DNA of 64,000 bases from Myrica gale. Taxonomy: Eukaryota; Streptophyta; Magnoliopsida; Fagales; Myricaceae. How positions within the stretch are numbered: position 1 is the first letter of the stretch; every line of letters starts with the position of its first letter. This document shows positions 34,081-46,649 of this stretch, piece by piece. The stretch is from positions 15,952,001 through 16,016,000 of the forward strand of contig OZ005615.1 in the NCBI GenBank assembly GCA_963930655.1, read 5' to 3'. The position numbers and the translations under genes are program-made. A model generated the notes under the pieces. The model was given only the letters and a program-made list of their open reading frames with translations. It made no database searches and was not told the origin of the DNA.

Positions 34081-34644
34081 AATTAGCGAGCTCCCTTTCC
34101 CCCTTCATCCCCAAGTTTTACCAAGTCCCCCAAATTTACCAAGAATCCTAACTCATCCACAAGCCCCACCCTCCCCATCTCTTCCTGCAATCTGCTTACC
34201 CATTCTTTCCCACCTCCTCCCACGATCTCCTGCAACCTATTTCACTCACAAATCTGCAAAGTGCTTAAAATGGTTTACCCATTCTTCTTTACCCCATCTC
34301 CCGCGATATTGTTGTTCCGCAGCAATCTTCAATTTACACGGACACAACGGAATTTTAATAACAGTCCCCAGGAGGCAGATAAAATTATTATGCTCTGCTT
34401 GGTAGTACACTACTTTACTTTCACACTTTCCGAAATTGAAGCGATGGGAAATTGAGGCCCAAAATCACACACTTTACAATTAATGCGCATTTTTTCGGGA
34501 AAAAATCAAATCATGTTCCAACTATGAGTACAAACCAACATGAGAGCCAAACCCATCAGATACCAGAGAAATGTGAAGCGCCACAGCAATAATTTAAATT
34601 CAAAGGCTCAATATCTCTACGATCCAACAACAATTAAGAAGGTA

Positions 34645-34825
34645 AATTTCACTTTAAACCCTAAACTACATCAAAATGTTAAAACCATATCTATTTGCAG
34701 TAAAATCTGATAAATTTTAGGCGAAAGTTGATAAATTTTGATAGATTTAAGATTAAATATGATGATTTTGAAAGTTTAAACCTTCTTTGTCGAAATTTTG
34801 ATGTAATTTAGAGCTTAAAATTGAA
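34645..34825. repeat. MITE-like inverted repeat, about 180 bp
   Basis: The left arm AAACTACATCAAAAT and the right arm ATTTTGATGTAATTT are reverse complements over about 13-15 bases within longer imperfect arms; the interior is AT-rich and non-coding. The pattern fits a small non-autonomous DNA transposon. No target duplication was fixed. Confidence 0.45.
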
Positions 34826-36097
34826 AGATCCCATAAGAAGAAAGAGATTTTGAACATCAAAAAGAAGGGGAAAAAAAAACTTATCCTCTGTACATCCAAT
34901 GTTGGGACCTGCGGGGCAATGGAGAAAGGACCTCTGCTAGTATCGCTCGAGCTTAATCCTAATTATGACTATATCACGCATCTAGCCATTCCCCGACTGT
35001 TTTGACCGAGCTTAATCCTGATTACGACTATATCACTGAACTAATTCTCATACCCATACGCGCAAACCTCTCGAGCTTGCAAAACAACCAGCCACCACCC
35101 TTCAACCACCTCTATGCTGCCATCTTTAGCTAGAACCCCGCATTTAATTTCGAATTAGTTGTTTCATTGCGCAGTTCTTCCACATTCTCCTCAAGCACCA
35201 TAAAGATTGGAGGAATAGATAGCACTTCTCTCCACAAGATATGCTGTATAACCCATAAATGCCAATCTCAAGATTACTACAATTGATTCAATGATGGGGA
35301 TGATAAAATATAAATACATTAGTTTACTCTTAAGATATGCCCAGTGTAAGTTTAGTACAAATTAACTACAAGTCCCAGACTTGGTTTTCTTCTTTTTTTC
35401 CATCCCTCCCCAAAGGGAGGAGGTGCCATCTGAGCAAAGCTCACTAGCTCCCAGACTTGGTTTTCAAAAAAAAAAAAGTCGGACAGTAAATAAAAATATT
35501 AACTTCATCCCCTAACCACCTAGAATAACAGGATGGGATGACACTATTACGCGAACAAACAAGACTAACAACATTAGTCCCATCTTTCAGAGTCGAGCTG
35601 GACAGACAGAAACATCAAATAGACCGTGGGAGCAGTAGCAACAACTAATAGCTCTCACACAAATCGGCAAATCTTTTCTGTGCTAAAAATCAATACCGGA
35701 ACCTCCATAGTACCAAGTCACAGCAGTAACGGGGCAGCGAAGACATTAAATACGAATCAAGTATAAATTTCCTAGGCAAATAAATAAATAGATAACCAAA
35801 TGGCAATTAGACGAAAATAATTGCATACTACAAAGGACAAACAATAACAAGCGGGTAAGTGCCCTGAAATATTTAACTCAGTTCCAAGAACAAAAACTCT
35901 TCCATGTCGGCATAAATCAAGAGTGAGGAGTGGGAGGAAAGAAAAAGAATTTAAGTAAAATATTATTCAACGCATTTCCTCCCATCTAATCTCATCATGT
36001 CTCAAAATCGTAACAAACTAAACAAACTAGATAAACAACTCCACCAAAGTAAAACATATTAAGGGATCTACGGAATTTTCATATCCAGAAACGTATA
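34826..36097. other. Intergenic sequence and RPL4 3' region
   Basis: No gene recognised between the MITE and the RPL4 stop. The part from about 35,880 to 36,097 is expected to hold the RPL4 3' UTR (minus strand); poly-A sites could not be chosen. Confidence 0.4.
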
Positions 36098-38373
36098 TCA
36101 CTGGGAGACTCCCAGCCACTTAGTGAAAACCTCAAACTCTGTGTAATCACTATCGGATATCATTGTCTGGTACCAGGCTTTCCCTGCAGCCTTGATTGCA
36201 GCAGCCTCCTCCTGCCAGATCCAAATGAAAAAAGGGATCACAAAAATGACCATTAACTACACATCTATCACTGTCTGTAAACAAGAAGCCTGATTCTAAA
36301 ATAAATAACAATGGATATCACCATATAAGAAGACAAGGAGATAAGAAGTTATTAACTACACGACTATCTACCACTGTAAACAAGAAGCCTGATTGTAAAA
36401 TAAAAAACAATGGATATCACCAAATAAGACAAGGAGATGAGAAGTCATAAACATGCACAAGAGTTTGTACCACAAAGTATCAAGAAAATCAGGAATTTTG
36501 ATTGGATGTATGTAAGCAAAGAAGGATATCAAATTGAAGACAGCATCTAAGTATCACGAAGTAACATACGCACACCATCACAAAAAATATCATATTAGAT
36601 CGTCTACTAGTCCAAAATTGATGATGCAAGCAGGCATCTACAGAAAGGGTAAAGAACATAAAACGGAAATAAGGGATACCTAACCAAATCACAAGATACC
36701 AATCCAGTTGCAAGTGCATCCACTGACCCCTGAAAGGACCCCTTCATAGAATACTAGAGACACTTTTGACAAAGTAGTACCAGACAATTATTTGGAAACT
36801 TCAAGATAATCCAATTCCATTTAGATTGGAGAACTCAGTTTGATATAAATCATTGAGATTTAATGTGTATGGTAACCATGTTCACTGTGGAGAACATAAA
36901 TCATAAATTACCAAAGTCTTAATGACCCTCTGTTCCTAATGTCTAGCTCAATATTGGCATCCAACAGTAACATAATAGCAAACCCAGATGTTAATGAACC
37001 AAGCCAAATCCACGGGTACGCCTAAAAGGCATATCAGACTGAAACAAATCCTACCAGACATTAACATACAAGGCAGAAATCCATGCACTATAATTAACAC
37101 AAACAACACCAAGCTCGATCGTAATCAGCATTCAAAATGGCAACTTAACATCAACATTTCCAACATACTAAATACCATTTAGAAGAGTGCAGAATTCACA
37201 TGCAATTCAGAGTCTTTTATAGCAAAATATTCTGACAATAACAAAAGCCAAAAGAGAAATGTAGTATACCTTTGTGATTGGCTTTCTTTTCTTGTCCAAC
37301 TTCTCCTTCTTGGCCTTGACGCGCTCTGCCTCAGCCAAAAGAGCCATCCTCCTGGCGGTCTTGGCATAGGGGTTCAGCTTGAGCATGGTGTTGAGATTCT
37401 TGAGCGGGTTCTTCTTCATTGGCGATCTCTTCACCTCCTTCTTAATCGGCCTGACCACGGACTGTACCTCGTCCGAGTTAATAATTCTCGACAGATCAGC
37501 ATTCACCATCTTCGACCTGGGCAACACGTATCCATTCTTCTTCTCCGACGGCTTTTCGAACGACCCGTATATTGAATCCAGCTTCTCGAAGGCCGACTTG
37601 GTCCAGATCACGAACCTCCCGAGGTGACCACCAGGAGCGAGCTTCAGCAGGTTCAGCCTCTCCACGTTCACAATGTCAATACCAGGAATGTTACGGAAGG
37701 CCTTCACGAGCTTTGCACCCTCGGTTCCATAGACAATCAGGGGGCCCTTGCGGTTGATGTATCGGCGGTTGCGCATCTTACCCTTACCGGGTCTTATCGC
37801 GTGGCTATCCTTGGCCTTTTCGGCGTCGGGAAAAGCACCGATCTGTTTCAAGACCTTGAGAGCGGCGGAGGTTTTCTCGACGCTCTCGGCGGAGTCACTG
37901 ATCACAAGGGGCATTTCGGGGACGGATTCGATGCGGTGCCCGCGGGCTAGGACGAGGGAGGGGATGGCGGAGGCGGCTATAGCAGAAACAACGGCGGAGC
38001 GCTTGAGGTTGACGTTGACCTTACGGTGCCAGCGGCGCCAGATCTTCGTGGGGGCAAACATGCGGCCGCCACGGCACATATTTCCGAAGGCACCCTGGCC
38101 AGCCCTGTGAGTCCCGCCTCCGGGGACACGAGGGATACGCGACACGGCGCGTCCAGTTCCCCATGACTCGGCAGAGGTCTGGTGACCGGCGCGCTTTGAC
38201 ACAGCGTACGGCTGCCGTTTGTTCTTAGCAATGTTGGCGTGGACGAAATTGACGATGTCGGGTCGGATCGAGGCCTTCATGACATCGGGTAGGGGAACGG
38301 TGATGGCGGAGTCAGTGGCCATGTCACCCTCGAGCGAGAGGACAGAAACGAGAGGGCGTGCGGCGGCGGCCAT
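36098..38373 (-). CDS. RPL4: 60S ribosomal protein L4 (uL4), two coding exons
   Basis: Component of the large cytosolic ribosomal subunit; its extended loop lines the peptide exit tunnel. Exon 1 is 38,373-37,270 (368 codons) and exon 2 is 36,211-36,098 (37 codons plus stop), joined in phase 0 by a GT-AG intron (37,269-36,212): KRKPITK is followed by [19 protein letters not shown]. The 405-residue product matches the usual plant length. Hallmarks: [12 protein letters not shown] at the start; [40 protein letters not shown] and [16 protein letters not shown] (the conserved loop, about residues 65-120); and the lysine-rich C-terminal extension around [20 protein letters not shown]. The end TKWLGVSQ is the plant C-terminus. 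The ATG at 38,373 is the first in frame with the conserved start. No stops or odd residues, so a functional housekeeping gene. Confidence 0.97.
36252..36447. repeat. Tandem duplication of about 98 bp inside the RPL4 intron
   Basis: The unit starting ATTAACTACAC and containing AACAAGAAGCCTGATT and AACAATGGATATCACCA occurs at 36,252-36,350 and again at 36,351-36,447 with a few differences. Confidence 0.85.
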
Positions 38374-38640
38374 CGGTGGGGAGTGTGTGTGTGTGTGAAC
38401 TAATGAAGTGCGACAGGCAAAGAGAGGCCCTCTCTAGGGTTTTAGTGGTAGAGATCAGAAACTGAAACCCTAGGTTTGAGAGCCTTTTAGAAAGTGCCTT
38501 CGCTGATGAGGATCGGGTATCGTTATGGGATGGGCTAACCAGGTTGGGGCCCAGTCCGAGTATTGTTTGGGCCCAAAGTAAAAACGGCGTTGACCGCGCA
38601 CAGCACATCCGAGATCAGAAGTTGCCAAGTGAAAAAATTG
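38374..38640 (-). promoter_or_regulatory. RPL4 promoter and 5' UTR with site II and telo-box motifs
   Basis: Upstream of the start codon are CTAGGGTTTTAG (about 38,436) and AAACCCTAGG (about 38,465), both telo-box-like (AAACCCTA). Farther out are the palindrome TTTGGGCCCAAA (38,566-38,577), TGGGGCCCA (38,545-38,553) and TGGGCT (38,531-38,536), which are site II (TGGGCY) elements bound by TCP factors. The pairing of telo-box and site II is characteristic of plant ribosomal protein genes. A pyrimidine-rich CTCTCTTTGCC near 38,420 may be the transcript start. Confidence 0.8.
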
Positions 38641-38699
38641 AAAGGAGAGGTTGGTTACATTGAAGATGAGCTCCTTTTAGCTACCTCTGTCCTATTCGA

Positions 38700-41600
38700 T
38701 GTGATGTGAGACCCGAACTATGCTTTTGTTATTTTCTTATGTATTCGTTTAAATTAGCTCAAGGGGGACATATTTTTGGCCAATGTATGACCTAAGTTTA
38801 ATGTTTATGATATATTAACTTTATTATGAAATTTCATTTTAAGATTTCCTGAGATAATTTTTTTATCACTGTGACAGTTTATTAGTACAAGTTTATTACT
38901 ATTTTTTCATTACTTATTATATTTCATAATTCATGAAATTAAATAAGTGATAAGCTAGAGAGTTTATTAGAGAGATAAGCTCTTGTGATTATCAAATAGA
39001 TAGGTTAGAGTGTTTATCATAGAGATAAGTTATGGTGTTGATATAGATAAGTTGATAAGTTGTTGGTGATAAGCTATGTGCATATATATTGTGATAAGTG
39101 AAATGAAAAGATGAGAAAGTGAAATGGCAAGAGAGTTTTACGTGAAGGGCAAGAAGAGAGACTTCTAGAGTCTAGGAGATTCACGTGAGTGGCTTAACTT
39201 GGAGACAAAAAAATGAAGTTAAAGTGAAAGTGAAAAGACAAGGATCATGTTACCACCCATAGCACCTATGGCCATAGGCATTATTGACAAAGTTTTTCCC
39301 TTTTTCTCACATCTTAGGCTAGATTCATTTTCACCCTTTTTGCATTTCACTCTTCACCGTATATCTCTCCCTCACCACATGTTCAGTTCACTCTAGCATT
39401 TCACTTATTTCCATCCATTTGTTTAACCTCTCCTAACTCTCTTTCTTTGGTGATCAACTTCTTTCCATTTTCAGTTTGCTTGCCTTTTCCCTTGATCGAA
39501 GCTCACCTCTCTTTGCTCATGCTTGTTTTCCTTCTCCTTGGCCGGATATCTCTCTTCACTCAGCTCATTCTCCCTTTGACAAAAACACATCATTTTAGCT
39601 TGCCCTTGTTTTCTTCAAGCTTTTTCCAGCAGTTGTTCATCTCCTTTTCCCTCACTTGAAAACCTTCATCTCAGCACCTATTAAACACATATCTCAGCCC
39701 TTGAATCCATTCTAGTGGGAGGAACCGAAAGCTGAAGGGTAGTGAAGTTTTTGGTGAAAGTCGAGTGCTTTAGTTGGAGGTAGAGGTAGATTTTGATTTG
39801 CATGTGCTGTTTTAGTTGTTTTCCTCCATAGTTTCTGACCTTAGATACTTTTATGCTAGGTGCTCTTCTCTAATCAAGCTTGTGTTCAGCACCAAGGTAA
39901 GTAGAGTTGGTCTTTTGGTTGGACTTGCCATTTTTGGTCGTGTGCCTTGTGCTCTTTTGTCTTGTAAATACATGCATGAGTAGATCTGATCAGGTTGGGT
40001 CTGTTAAGATTATTGTGGTTTGGAGGAAGGGATTAATTGGAGGATTGAGCGGTTTGGAATTAGAAACCCTAAACATCTTATGTTAAGAGGGTGCCTCGGG
40101 TTGGAATGTATATGAAGATTCGTTTAGGCATGTATTAGGGTGTGTGGAATGGTCTTTGGTCAGTAGAATCAACCTAGGGATCATGTTTAGGTTGTTGGAA
40201 TAGGAAGATTTTAGCACTCTGTTTTTAGGTATCATCGCGCTCGACTAGCGTGCGTCAGGCGCTCGAGCGGCCTTAAGGAAATATGGTGGGCAGTGTCTTG
40301 CCGTCTGGCCAACGCTCGACAGGTGCTCGAGCGGCCCTTGGGAAAGTTTCACACAGAGAGTTTGCGTTCGACCGCTGCTCGAGCGAGGGTTGATGGAAGT
40401 TGGACAGTGTGTTGGCGCTCGACCAGTGCTCGACAGGCGCTCGAGCGGGCTTGTTAAATCTCACATGTGTCGAATTTGGAGTTTCAATTGTAGTTCTGTG
40501 AGCTCTAGCATTAAGGATAATTGATTAATCTTAGTTATGGAGTCATTGAGGTTAGGATGACGAGGATTCCAAGAATTGGTTGAAATCATTGATGTTTGGG
40601 AAGTACTAGTGTACCTAGTTGATTGAGTATCGTATAGTGATCCCTTTAACAATCATATCGGAGTTGTTGATGCTATGTTTAATTGTACTTCTTCATTTGT
40701 TTTACGAAAGCTAGTTAAATAATCTTTTGTAAACAAAATAGTACTCTCAAGATATGTGCTTTTGAAAAACCTAATAATTTCAAGTATTTCTTTTGTATGC
40801 TTATGAAATTGAATTTTCTAAACATCTAAGTGTAGTAATTGAATCGCTTGTAGGCGAAGCGCCGTCTCATAATCAAGGAGACCAAGGTAAGTGGAAGCAA
40901 GTGAATTGTAAGTATAAACTTACATTTTTGTAAAACTGGAATGATACACTGCATAACTTTACATGAACAAGCATGACATTATGAGCAAGCATTTCATACA
41001 CGAGCATTGCATGATTTTCTAAAGAGACTTTTATGCAATGATATATAAGAAGCTTTATGATAAGACAAGTCAGTTAAGGGCTCTGGTCGGTACCGCACCA
41101 TCAAGATGGACTCCCATACCGAAGGACGAATGCGAGAAGGTTGGGTGAATCATAAGAGGTTGTGCAACCACACTGAAAGACAATGAGAAGGTGTGGGCCT
41201 CCAAGGGTCGTATCTAGCCACCAGGCCTGGGGCCACTTCAAGGGCTAGTTCGACCAAATGAAATGTCCCCAAGGGTAAGGGAGATAGTTCCGATGGGAAC
41301 GCACAACCCTGACTTCAGGGGTTAAATGGAGCGTAAGTAGCCCACATGTTATGAATGAACTATTTTCAAGGGCCATGAGCCAAATTTCAAGAATAAGAAC
41401 AAGTTTTACGATCAAGAGCATATGCATAACCATGAGACATGCATGTGCATCATGATTTACGAGTTCTCATGGCATTCAAGTTCAAGTTTAATATCATGTT
41501 TTCAAGTTATGTTTATCCCTTACTGAGTCTTTTTTACTCACGTTTTTAAAACTGTATCATTCCAGATGCCTCAGGTGAAGGAAGTCAGGAGGACTATCTG

Positions 41601-41859
41601 ACTTAGAAGGAAGACACTTATGTGTTTTGGTTGTGACATGATCGATGTGATATGTCACCTGTATATATGTGTTAATCATGTAATGTGTAATATAAGATAC
41701 AATGCTTAATTGAGGACCTTTATGATGTTATGAGTTTGACCCGTCTCTCTTTCGATCCTATGATTTTTCCGCTGTAAGTTTAAGGATGTTCGCTGGAGCT
41801 TTCCTCAGGATTGCTCGCGGCTGTCACGGTCCCTGCGGGATGGCGTTCGGGGCGTGACA
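38700..41859. mobile_element. 3.2-kb LTR-like element, relative of 14,398-19,222
   Basis: It ends GGCGTTCGGGGCGTGACA, the reverse complement of the start of the 4.8-kb element (TGTCACACCCCGAACGCC), and starts TGTGATGTGAGACCC, matching the reverse complement of that element's end. Internal blocks also match in inverted order, for example CAGGGTTGTGCGTTCCCA and ACTGAGTC. Flanks TTCGA (38,695-38,699) and TTCGT (41,860-41,864) could be a target-site duplication with one change. No coding capacity was recognised. It starts only about 330 bp from the RPL4 start codon, at the edge of the promoter. Confidence 0.75.
40240..40460. repeat. GC-rich minisatellite of GCTCGAC / CGCTCGAGCG units
   Basis: Within about 220 bp the strings GCGCTCGAC, GTGCTCGACAGGCGCTCG and GCTCGAGCGG recur at least four times with spacing of roughly 55-60 bp. 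CTCGAG is a palindrome in each unit. The block stands out from its AT-rich surroundings. Confidence 0.75.
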
Positions 41860-41864
41860 TTCGT

Positions 41865-44705
41865 TGTCATTGCCGGCTGAGGCCACTAGGACCCAAGAGA
41901 AAATGTTGATAAGGCACTTACGCCTAAAAGCAAACTTCAAGAACATTATACATAAAATCAATCAAATCCCAACACAAATTTTTAAGCAAAGAGGGAGAAT
42001 ATTTCAGGAAACCAACTTAAATAACTTGAACCCAGCAAACCCAAGTTGGATATTTGAGGAAAAACCTAACAAAATAACATCAACCAAAGCCATGAGATGA
42101 TAAAACAAAAACAAACAAAAAAGACAAAGTTAAGGTTCAAAGAAAAGTGAGGTGAGTAAACAAAATAAGGCCAAATTACCATAATACTCTTGTGGTTTCA
42201 CTTTGTTACAAATTGGTTCTTGTAGTTCCAATTTCAACGATTTGATCATGTGGTCACTATTATGTTGCACAGAGATCCTTACGTCCACACCTCCGTTAAT
42301 TTCTGACGGAATACATTGGCATGTCTATTTTTAAAATACTTCGACAATGTTGACATGTCATTTGAAATGTGGTAGTATAGATTGGAAAGTGTGAAACACG
42401 TGGAAGTTTGGGAGTGCAAAAATGTATTTTTTTTCCTTTTATAATAACATACAAAACACAAAAAATATTTTTTAGAAACAATGTATATATCCTTTAGTCA
42501 TTTGAAATATAATTCACACTGGAGTTTGTGAGTGTCGGTTTAAAATAGGCTAAAATAATAAGAGTTTTTGTTGGCTTGCGAAACGACAACCATATGATAC
42601 CCATGGAGCAGATAGTACCTAATACGAGGCTTTGCCCCAACTTCTTCACATTCAAAATAAAGAATCAGCAACCAGTGGCGAAGGGAATTTCTCTTTCCAA
42701 CCTGTTACCTGTAAGAATTTCGTAAGCAAAAGCAAAACCTTAGCCAATGGCATTTCATTCTCCAAATCAGAAGACAGAATGTGAATGTGAATGTGAATGT
42801 GATAGCCCAACTCAAAATTTAGGCCTTAATTTTAAACGCCCGCCAACAGTCAGGATGGGCTCTTAAAATTAAGTGAAGGCCCAATCTAGCCCCGATATTT
42901 CAACTCTATAGTATTGACTACGACAAACCTTTTTGTTACATGGACGAGTTGATATTAGTCCTACTCCTACTAGTGTTCAGAAGTCAACTGAGAATAGTCA
43001 AACATTCAAGGACAAATTGACATCTCATTCTTTTTTTTTTTCTAAGCAAATTGACATCTCATTCATTTGGTCACTAAATCATTTGTTGATAGAAGTCGGT
43101 CCAATCTCTCATCCAGTGTTTCAGTGTCGTCGTCCTTGTAAAAATCATTGACCAAGTCCAAATGCAGAAGGAATTTGTTGCTCAGTGGGAAGATGCTCAT
43201 CAGGTGCTTCTTTCCTCCAGATTATATAGTCTACGACATGTAGGCCTGTGATTACTGCTGTGCTGGTTGGTGACTATGTCGCTGTATTGCCTTGCGGTTG
43301 CGTGGTTGGGAGACTGAAAATGTTGTGAAGCTGTTCTTTGAGTTGAGATAATTTCTTGTACAATATAGGCCATAGTTCATGGTAGAGCACTCAAAAGATG
43401 AAGGAGACAGACAAAGACAGTTTGGGTACATGTGATGTGAGTCTCTACCATGTTAATGGTCAATTCGCCTCATATTGAGGCGTGCTGGCCCAACATGATC
43501 CTCAGACTTTCTCTGGTTGGGTTTCTTTCAAAGACGGGGGGCTGCAAGGATCCAAGTGAATTAGGATGGAGGAACGTTGCCCTATTTCAAATACATTTAT
43601 CTCTGTTTCAAATAAAATTTATTTCTTCTGCTTAACCTCCTTTTATACTTTCATTGATTGTGCATTTGATGCTGGAAAGAGTCGTCTCAAAATTTGAAAT
43701 ATGGGTTGAACGTCTGTCCCTTTCGTCAGAAATTGTCGACACTTGTCAACTTCGACCTCCCACTTCTAATTTCTTTGGTCCATGTTGACGTGCCATTGCA
43801 AAAAATTTCTTAGTGTGGACTCATTCCTTTTGTGGTGTCTGAGGCTTTTGGACAAATTTAAATATAGCGTTGAATGTGTCAAAATTTATATCACAAAGGT
43901 ATTAACAATTAGAGACAGATTCGAATTGTGGTCAGTTTTAGCCTTAAGCGTCGACTCAATGCCTCAGGTTCTTGACATGCATCTCTTTCCCAACACTTCA
44001 ATAATTTCTTTTGGTTTTTTAAGTGCATATGTCAATTCCCTTTCATAGCCTAATCACGGTTTAGCATAGATGCTGGCGTGGTTTTCATGGATAGTTGCCA
44101 AATTTTGTATAACTATATCTTTTCATATTACACCACTAATTTTCCATTTCCCTTTCAAATTGAACCCTTTAATCTTATTATTTGCAACAAAATGGACAGA
44201 ACATATGGTTAGCAGGTGCAATTTTTTTAACGTGAAATAAAGAAAAGAATTATAATCTTTTTATTTTGCTTAGTTAAATGGCAGTTGACATAATTAAAGA
44301 ATTCTAGCCTTTTATAATTTTTTATTTTTCTTATAATTAAAATGATCATTAGGGTGTTGCTCTCCACAGTTTAGCGTCGCGAAATATGACGTCCCAGATC
44401 ATGTATTCATGTGTTCGCATTTGGAAGAATAGTGATGGGAAAATGGTGATAATAGTAGTTTCATATATCTGTAAATTAATATTGTCTTAAAGTGGATATA
44501 TGATGCCAAAATTACGTAGTACGCTGTAATCAATCTCTACCATCAAAATCACCCAAGCTCACTCTTATCCGGAACGACTGAAATGACGGAATTAGTCATG
44601 CCCAGGCTGTGTGTTGGATTACCGCGTCAATGCAATGATGCGTGTCTCCCAGGCTAAGAAAGTAGGAAGCAAACCGGACATTTCTCGTTCGTGGAATCCG
44701 CCTTA
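41865..44705. other. Unassigned intergenic sequence
   Basis: No gene recognised. The block around 42,180-42,320 (CTTGTGGTTTCACTTTGTTAC, later CACCTCCGTTAATTTCTGACGGA) looks like a common dispersed plant repeat. A hexamer GTGAATGTGAAT runs at 42,780-42,800. Confidence 0.4.
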
Positions 44706-44883
44706 GGTTGCGTTTGAATTGTCTACAAGGGTCTAAATTTTTTAATAAAATAAATATATTTTAAAATTTTTAATTTTTATATATACACCTTAAAATTTTC
44801 ACAACTCCCAATAAATTTCAACATTTAAAAAATTCTCAAAATTTTAAGAATATTCTTCAAAATTTCAATAAACAAACGCTACC
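44706..44883. repeat. MITE-like element with GGTTGCGTTTG ends
   Basis: The left end GGTTGCGTTTG (44,706-44,716) and the right end CAAACGCTACC (44,873-44,883) are inverted with one mismatch; the interior is about 155 bp of very AT-rich sequence. The outline fits a small non-autonomous DNA transposon. The flanking duplication is unclear. Confidence 0.5.
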
Positions 44884-44886
44884 ATA

Positions 44887-44942
44887 GTTATTAATTCTAT
44901 TTCATACCTTGGCCGTTATTAATTCTATTTCATACCTTGGCC
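44887..44942. repeat. Exact tandem duplication of 28 bp
   Basis: A unit starting GTTATTAATTCTATTTCATA and ending TTGGCC is present twice without difference, directly beside the MITE-like element. Confidence 0.9.
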
Positions 44943-46644
44943 GAAACAAATGAATAAATAAATAAAACATCAGTGCACCAAAGAAAATTAAGCCCATGAT
45001 TTTTTTTTTAAAAGAGTAACCATTACATGAACTATTGCTATTATGGCATCAATTCACATTTTATCCAAATTGTATGATATATATTTGAGAATAAATAAAC
45101 ACAAAAAGTAACTTCTAGATTTTTTAATAATATGGTGAATTTATCATTTGTCCTAAAAGTTAAAGCTTTAGGAAGGGATGTGTATTTTAATTTGAATTAT
45201 ATTCTTTTAACGCTCTATCTCAAATGTGGCCGAATTCTCCTTTTATTAAGAAGTCTAACACGTGTAACATTTGATTGAAATTAGAATGAAGTGTGAATTC
45301 AGATCTCGAACTTAAAAGACCTTAACTCTAATACATAATAAATAAATAATATCAAAAGATCTCAAACTTCATCAATGTGAGTGTAAAGCTTCAGATAAAA
45401 TGAGCTCTATAATGGAGTCCACGTATGGCATTTGTATCTCTCCAAATTAAACTCAATACGGCTGAAAATTATAGAGAAACTTAATCAACTTTGAATAATA
45501 TAAGACAAACATTGTCCTATAATATAAGTGCATTTACGGTCCACATCTAGTTGTTGTCAAATACACATTCGAAAGATGTGGGTCTTAATATATATATATC
45601 TGAGCAACAATTGAAATAAAAAAAAAATTACTAATTCCGAGTGTTAAGTTTTCAAACATACAAAAACTTGGTGAATTAGAGCCAAGAGTTGCCATATCAA
45701 ATTGATCACTTCTTTCTAATATAAGATAAAAGTTGAAAGCAACATTTGAATAATTAACTCACTAAGATTACTTTAAAAAAAATTGATATCGAATTTATGA
45801 TGGGGGTTATGAGCAGCACAAATAAATAATTATAATGGTTCGATGTCTTTTCTTTTCAACTCTTCGTGAAATTTGTAAAAATTATTATCCGATAACCATC
45901 TTTACTTTCTCTATCGAATTTGTAATTTTTTTTTGTCAATTTCATTTGGATATATATAGTATTTTATTGGAGAACTCGTCTTTATCGTGGAAAACCAGAA
46001 CCTTTCCCCTAATGCACCCGTTTTATTCGTTTTCGTCGTTACTTGCTGAGAAATGTAGATCTCAGCTTAATTATTGTATATTTATATCTTCCAGGATTTT
46101 CTTGGAAAGATCTATATAACTATGTTCGAGATTATTCATTAATTCCTTAAATCCACTCATCAATAAATAATTTCCAATAAAAGCTTAGTTATTAATAATT
46201 ATAACTACATTTAACACATAAAACTAGTTTTGTTTCCTTAATTAAATCGACCATTTTTTTTTAAAGAAAAAGTATACAAATGATCAAAAAAGAAGGTCTA
46301 GTTTTGATTCATTTTAATAAAATCATCCTTGAATTTTTAAATTAATCATATATAAAAGTCTATGAGTTTGAAAATTAATCATATATAATCGTACTTAGAT
46401 TTTGATGACCTGTGTCAACTAATAATTGAAGCTAATGTATAAATAGTTAATTTTGTAGATTAAAGTTTAACAGAATGACTTGTTTGATAAAAATTATAAA
46501 CCTAGAGACCTCAATGATTAATATGAAAACTCAAGGACTAAATAGCTACTTGATGAATAAGTTGATTTATGCGACCACCTCAAACAACTCTTCTCTCCAA
46601 ACAGCTCTTCACTCGTCTCGCTTTATGTTCAACCTACACACAAT
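44943..46644. other. AT-rich intergenic sequence
   Basis: Nothing recognisable as a gene; long AT runs, a TATATATATA stretch near 45,590 and no long open frame with a known domain. Confidence 0.45.
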
Positions 46645-46649
46645 ACTAC

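Noticed and set aside
37379-38231. Several open frames on the opposite strand or in other frames of RPL4
   Set aside because: They overlap a conserved ribosomal protein gene exactly and arise from its GC-rich codons.
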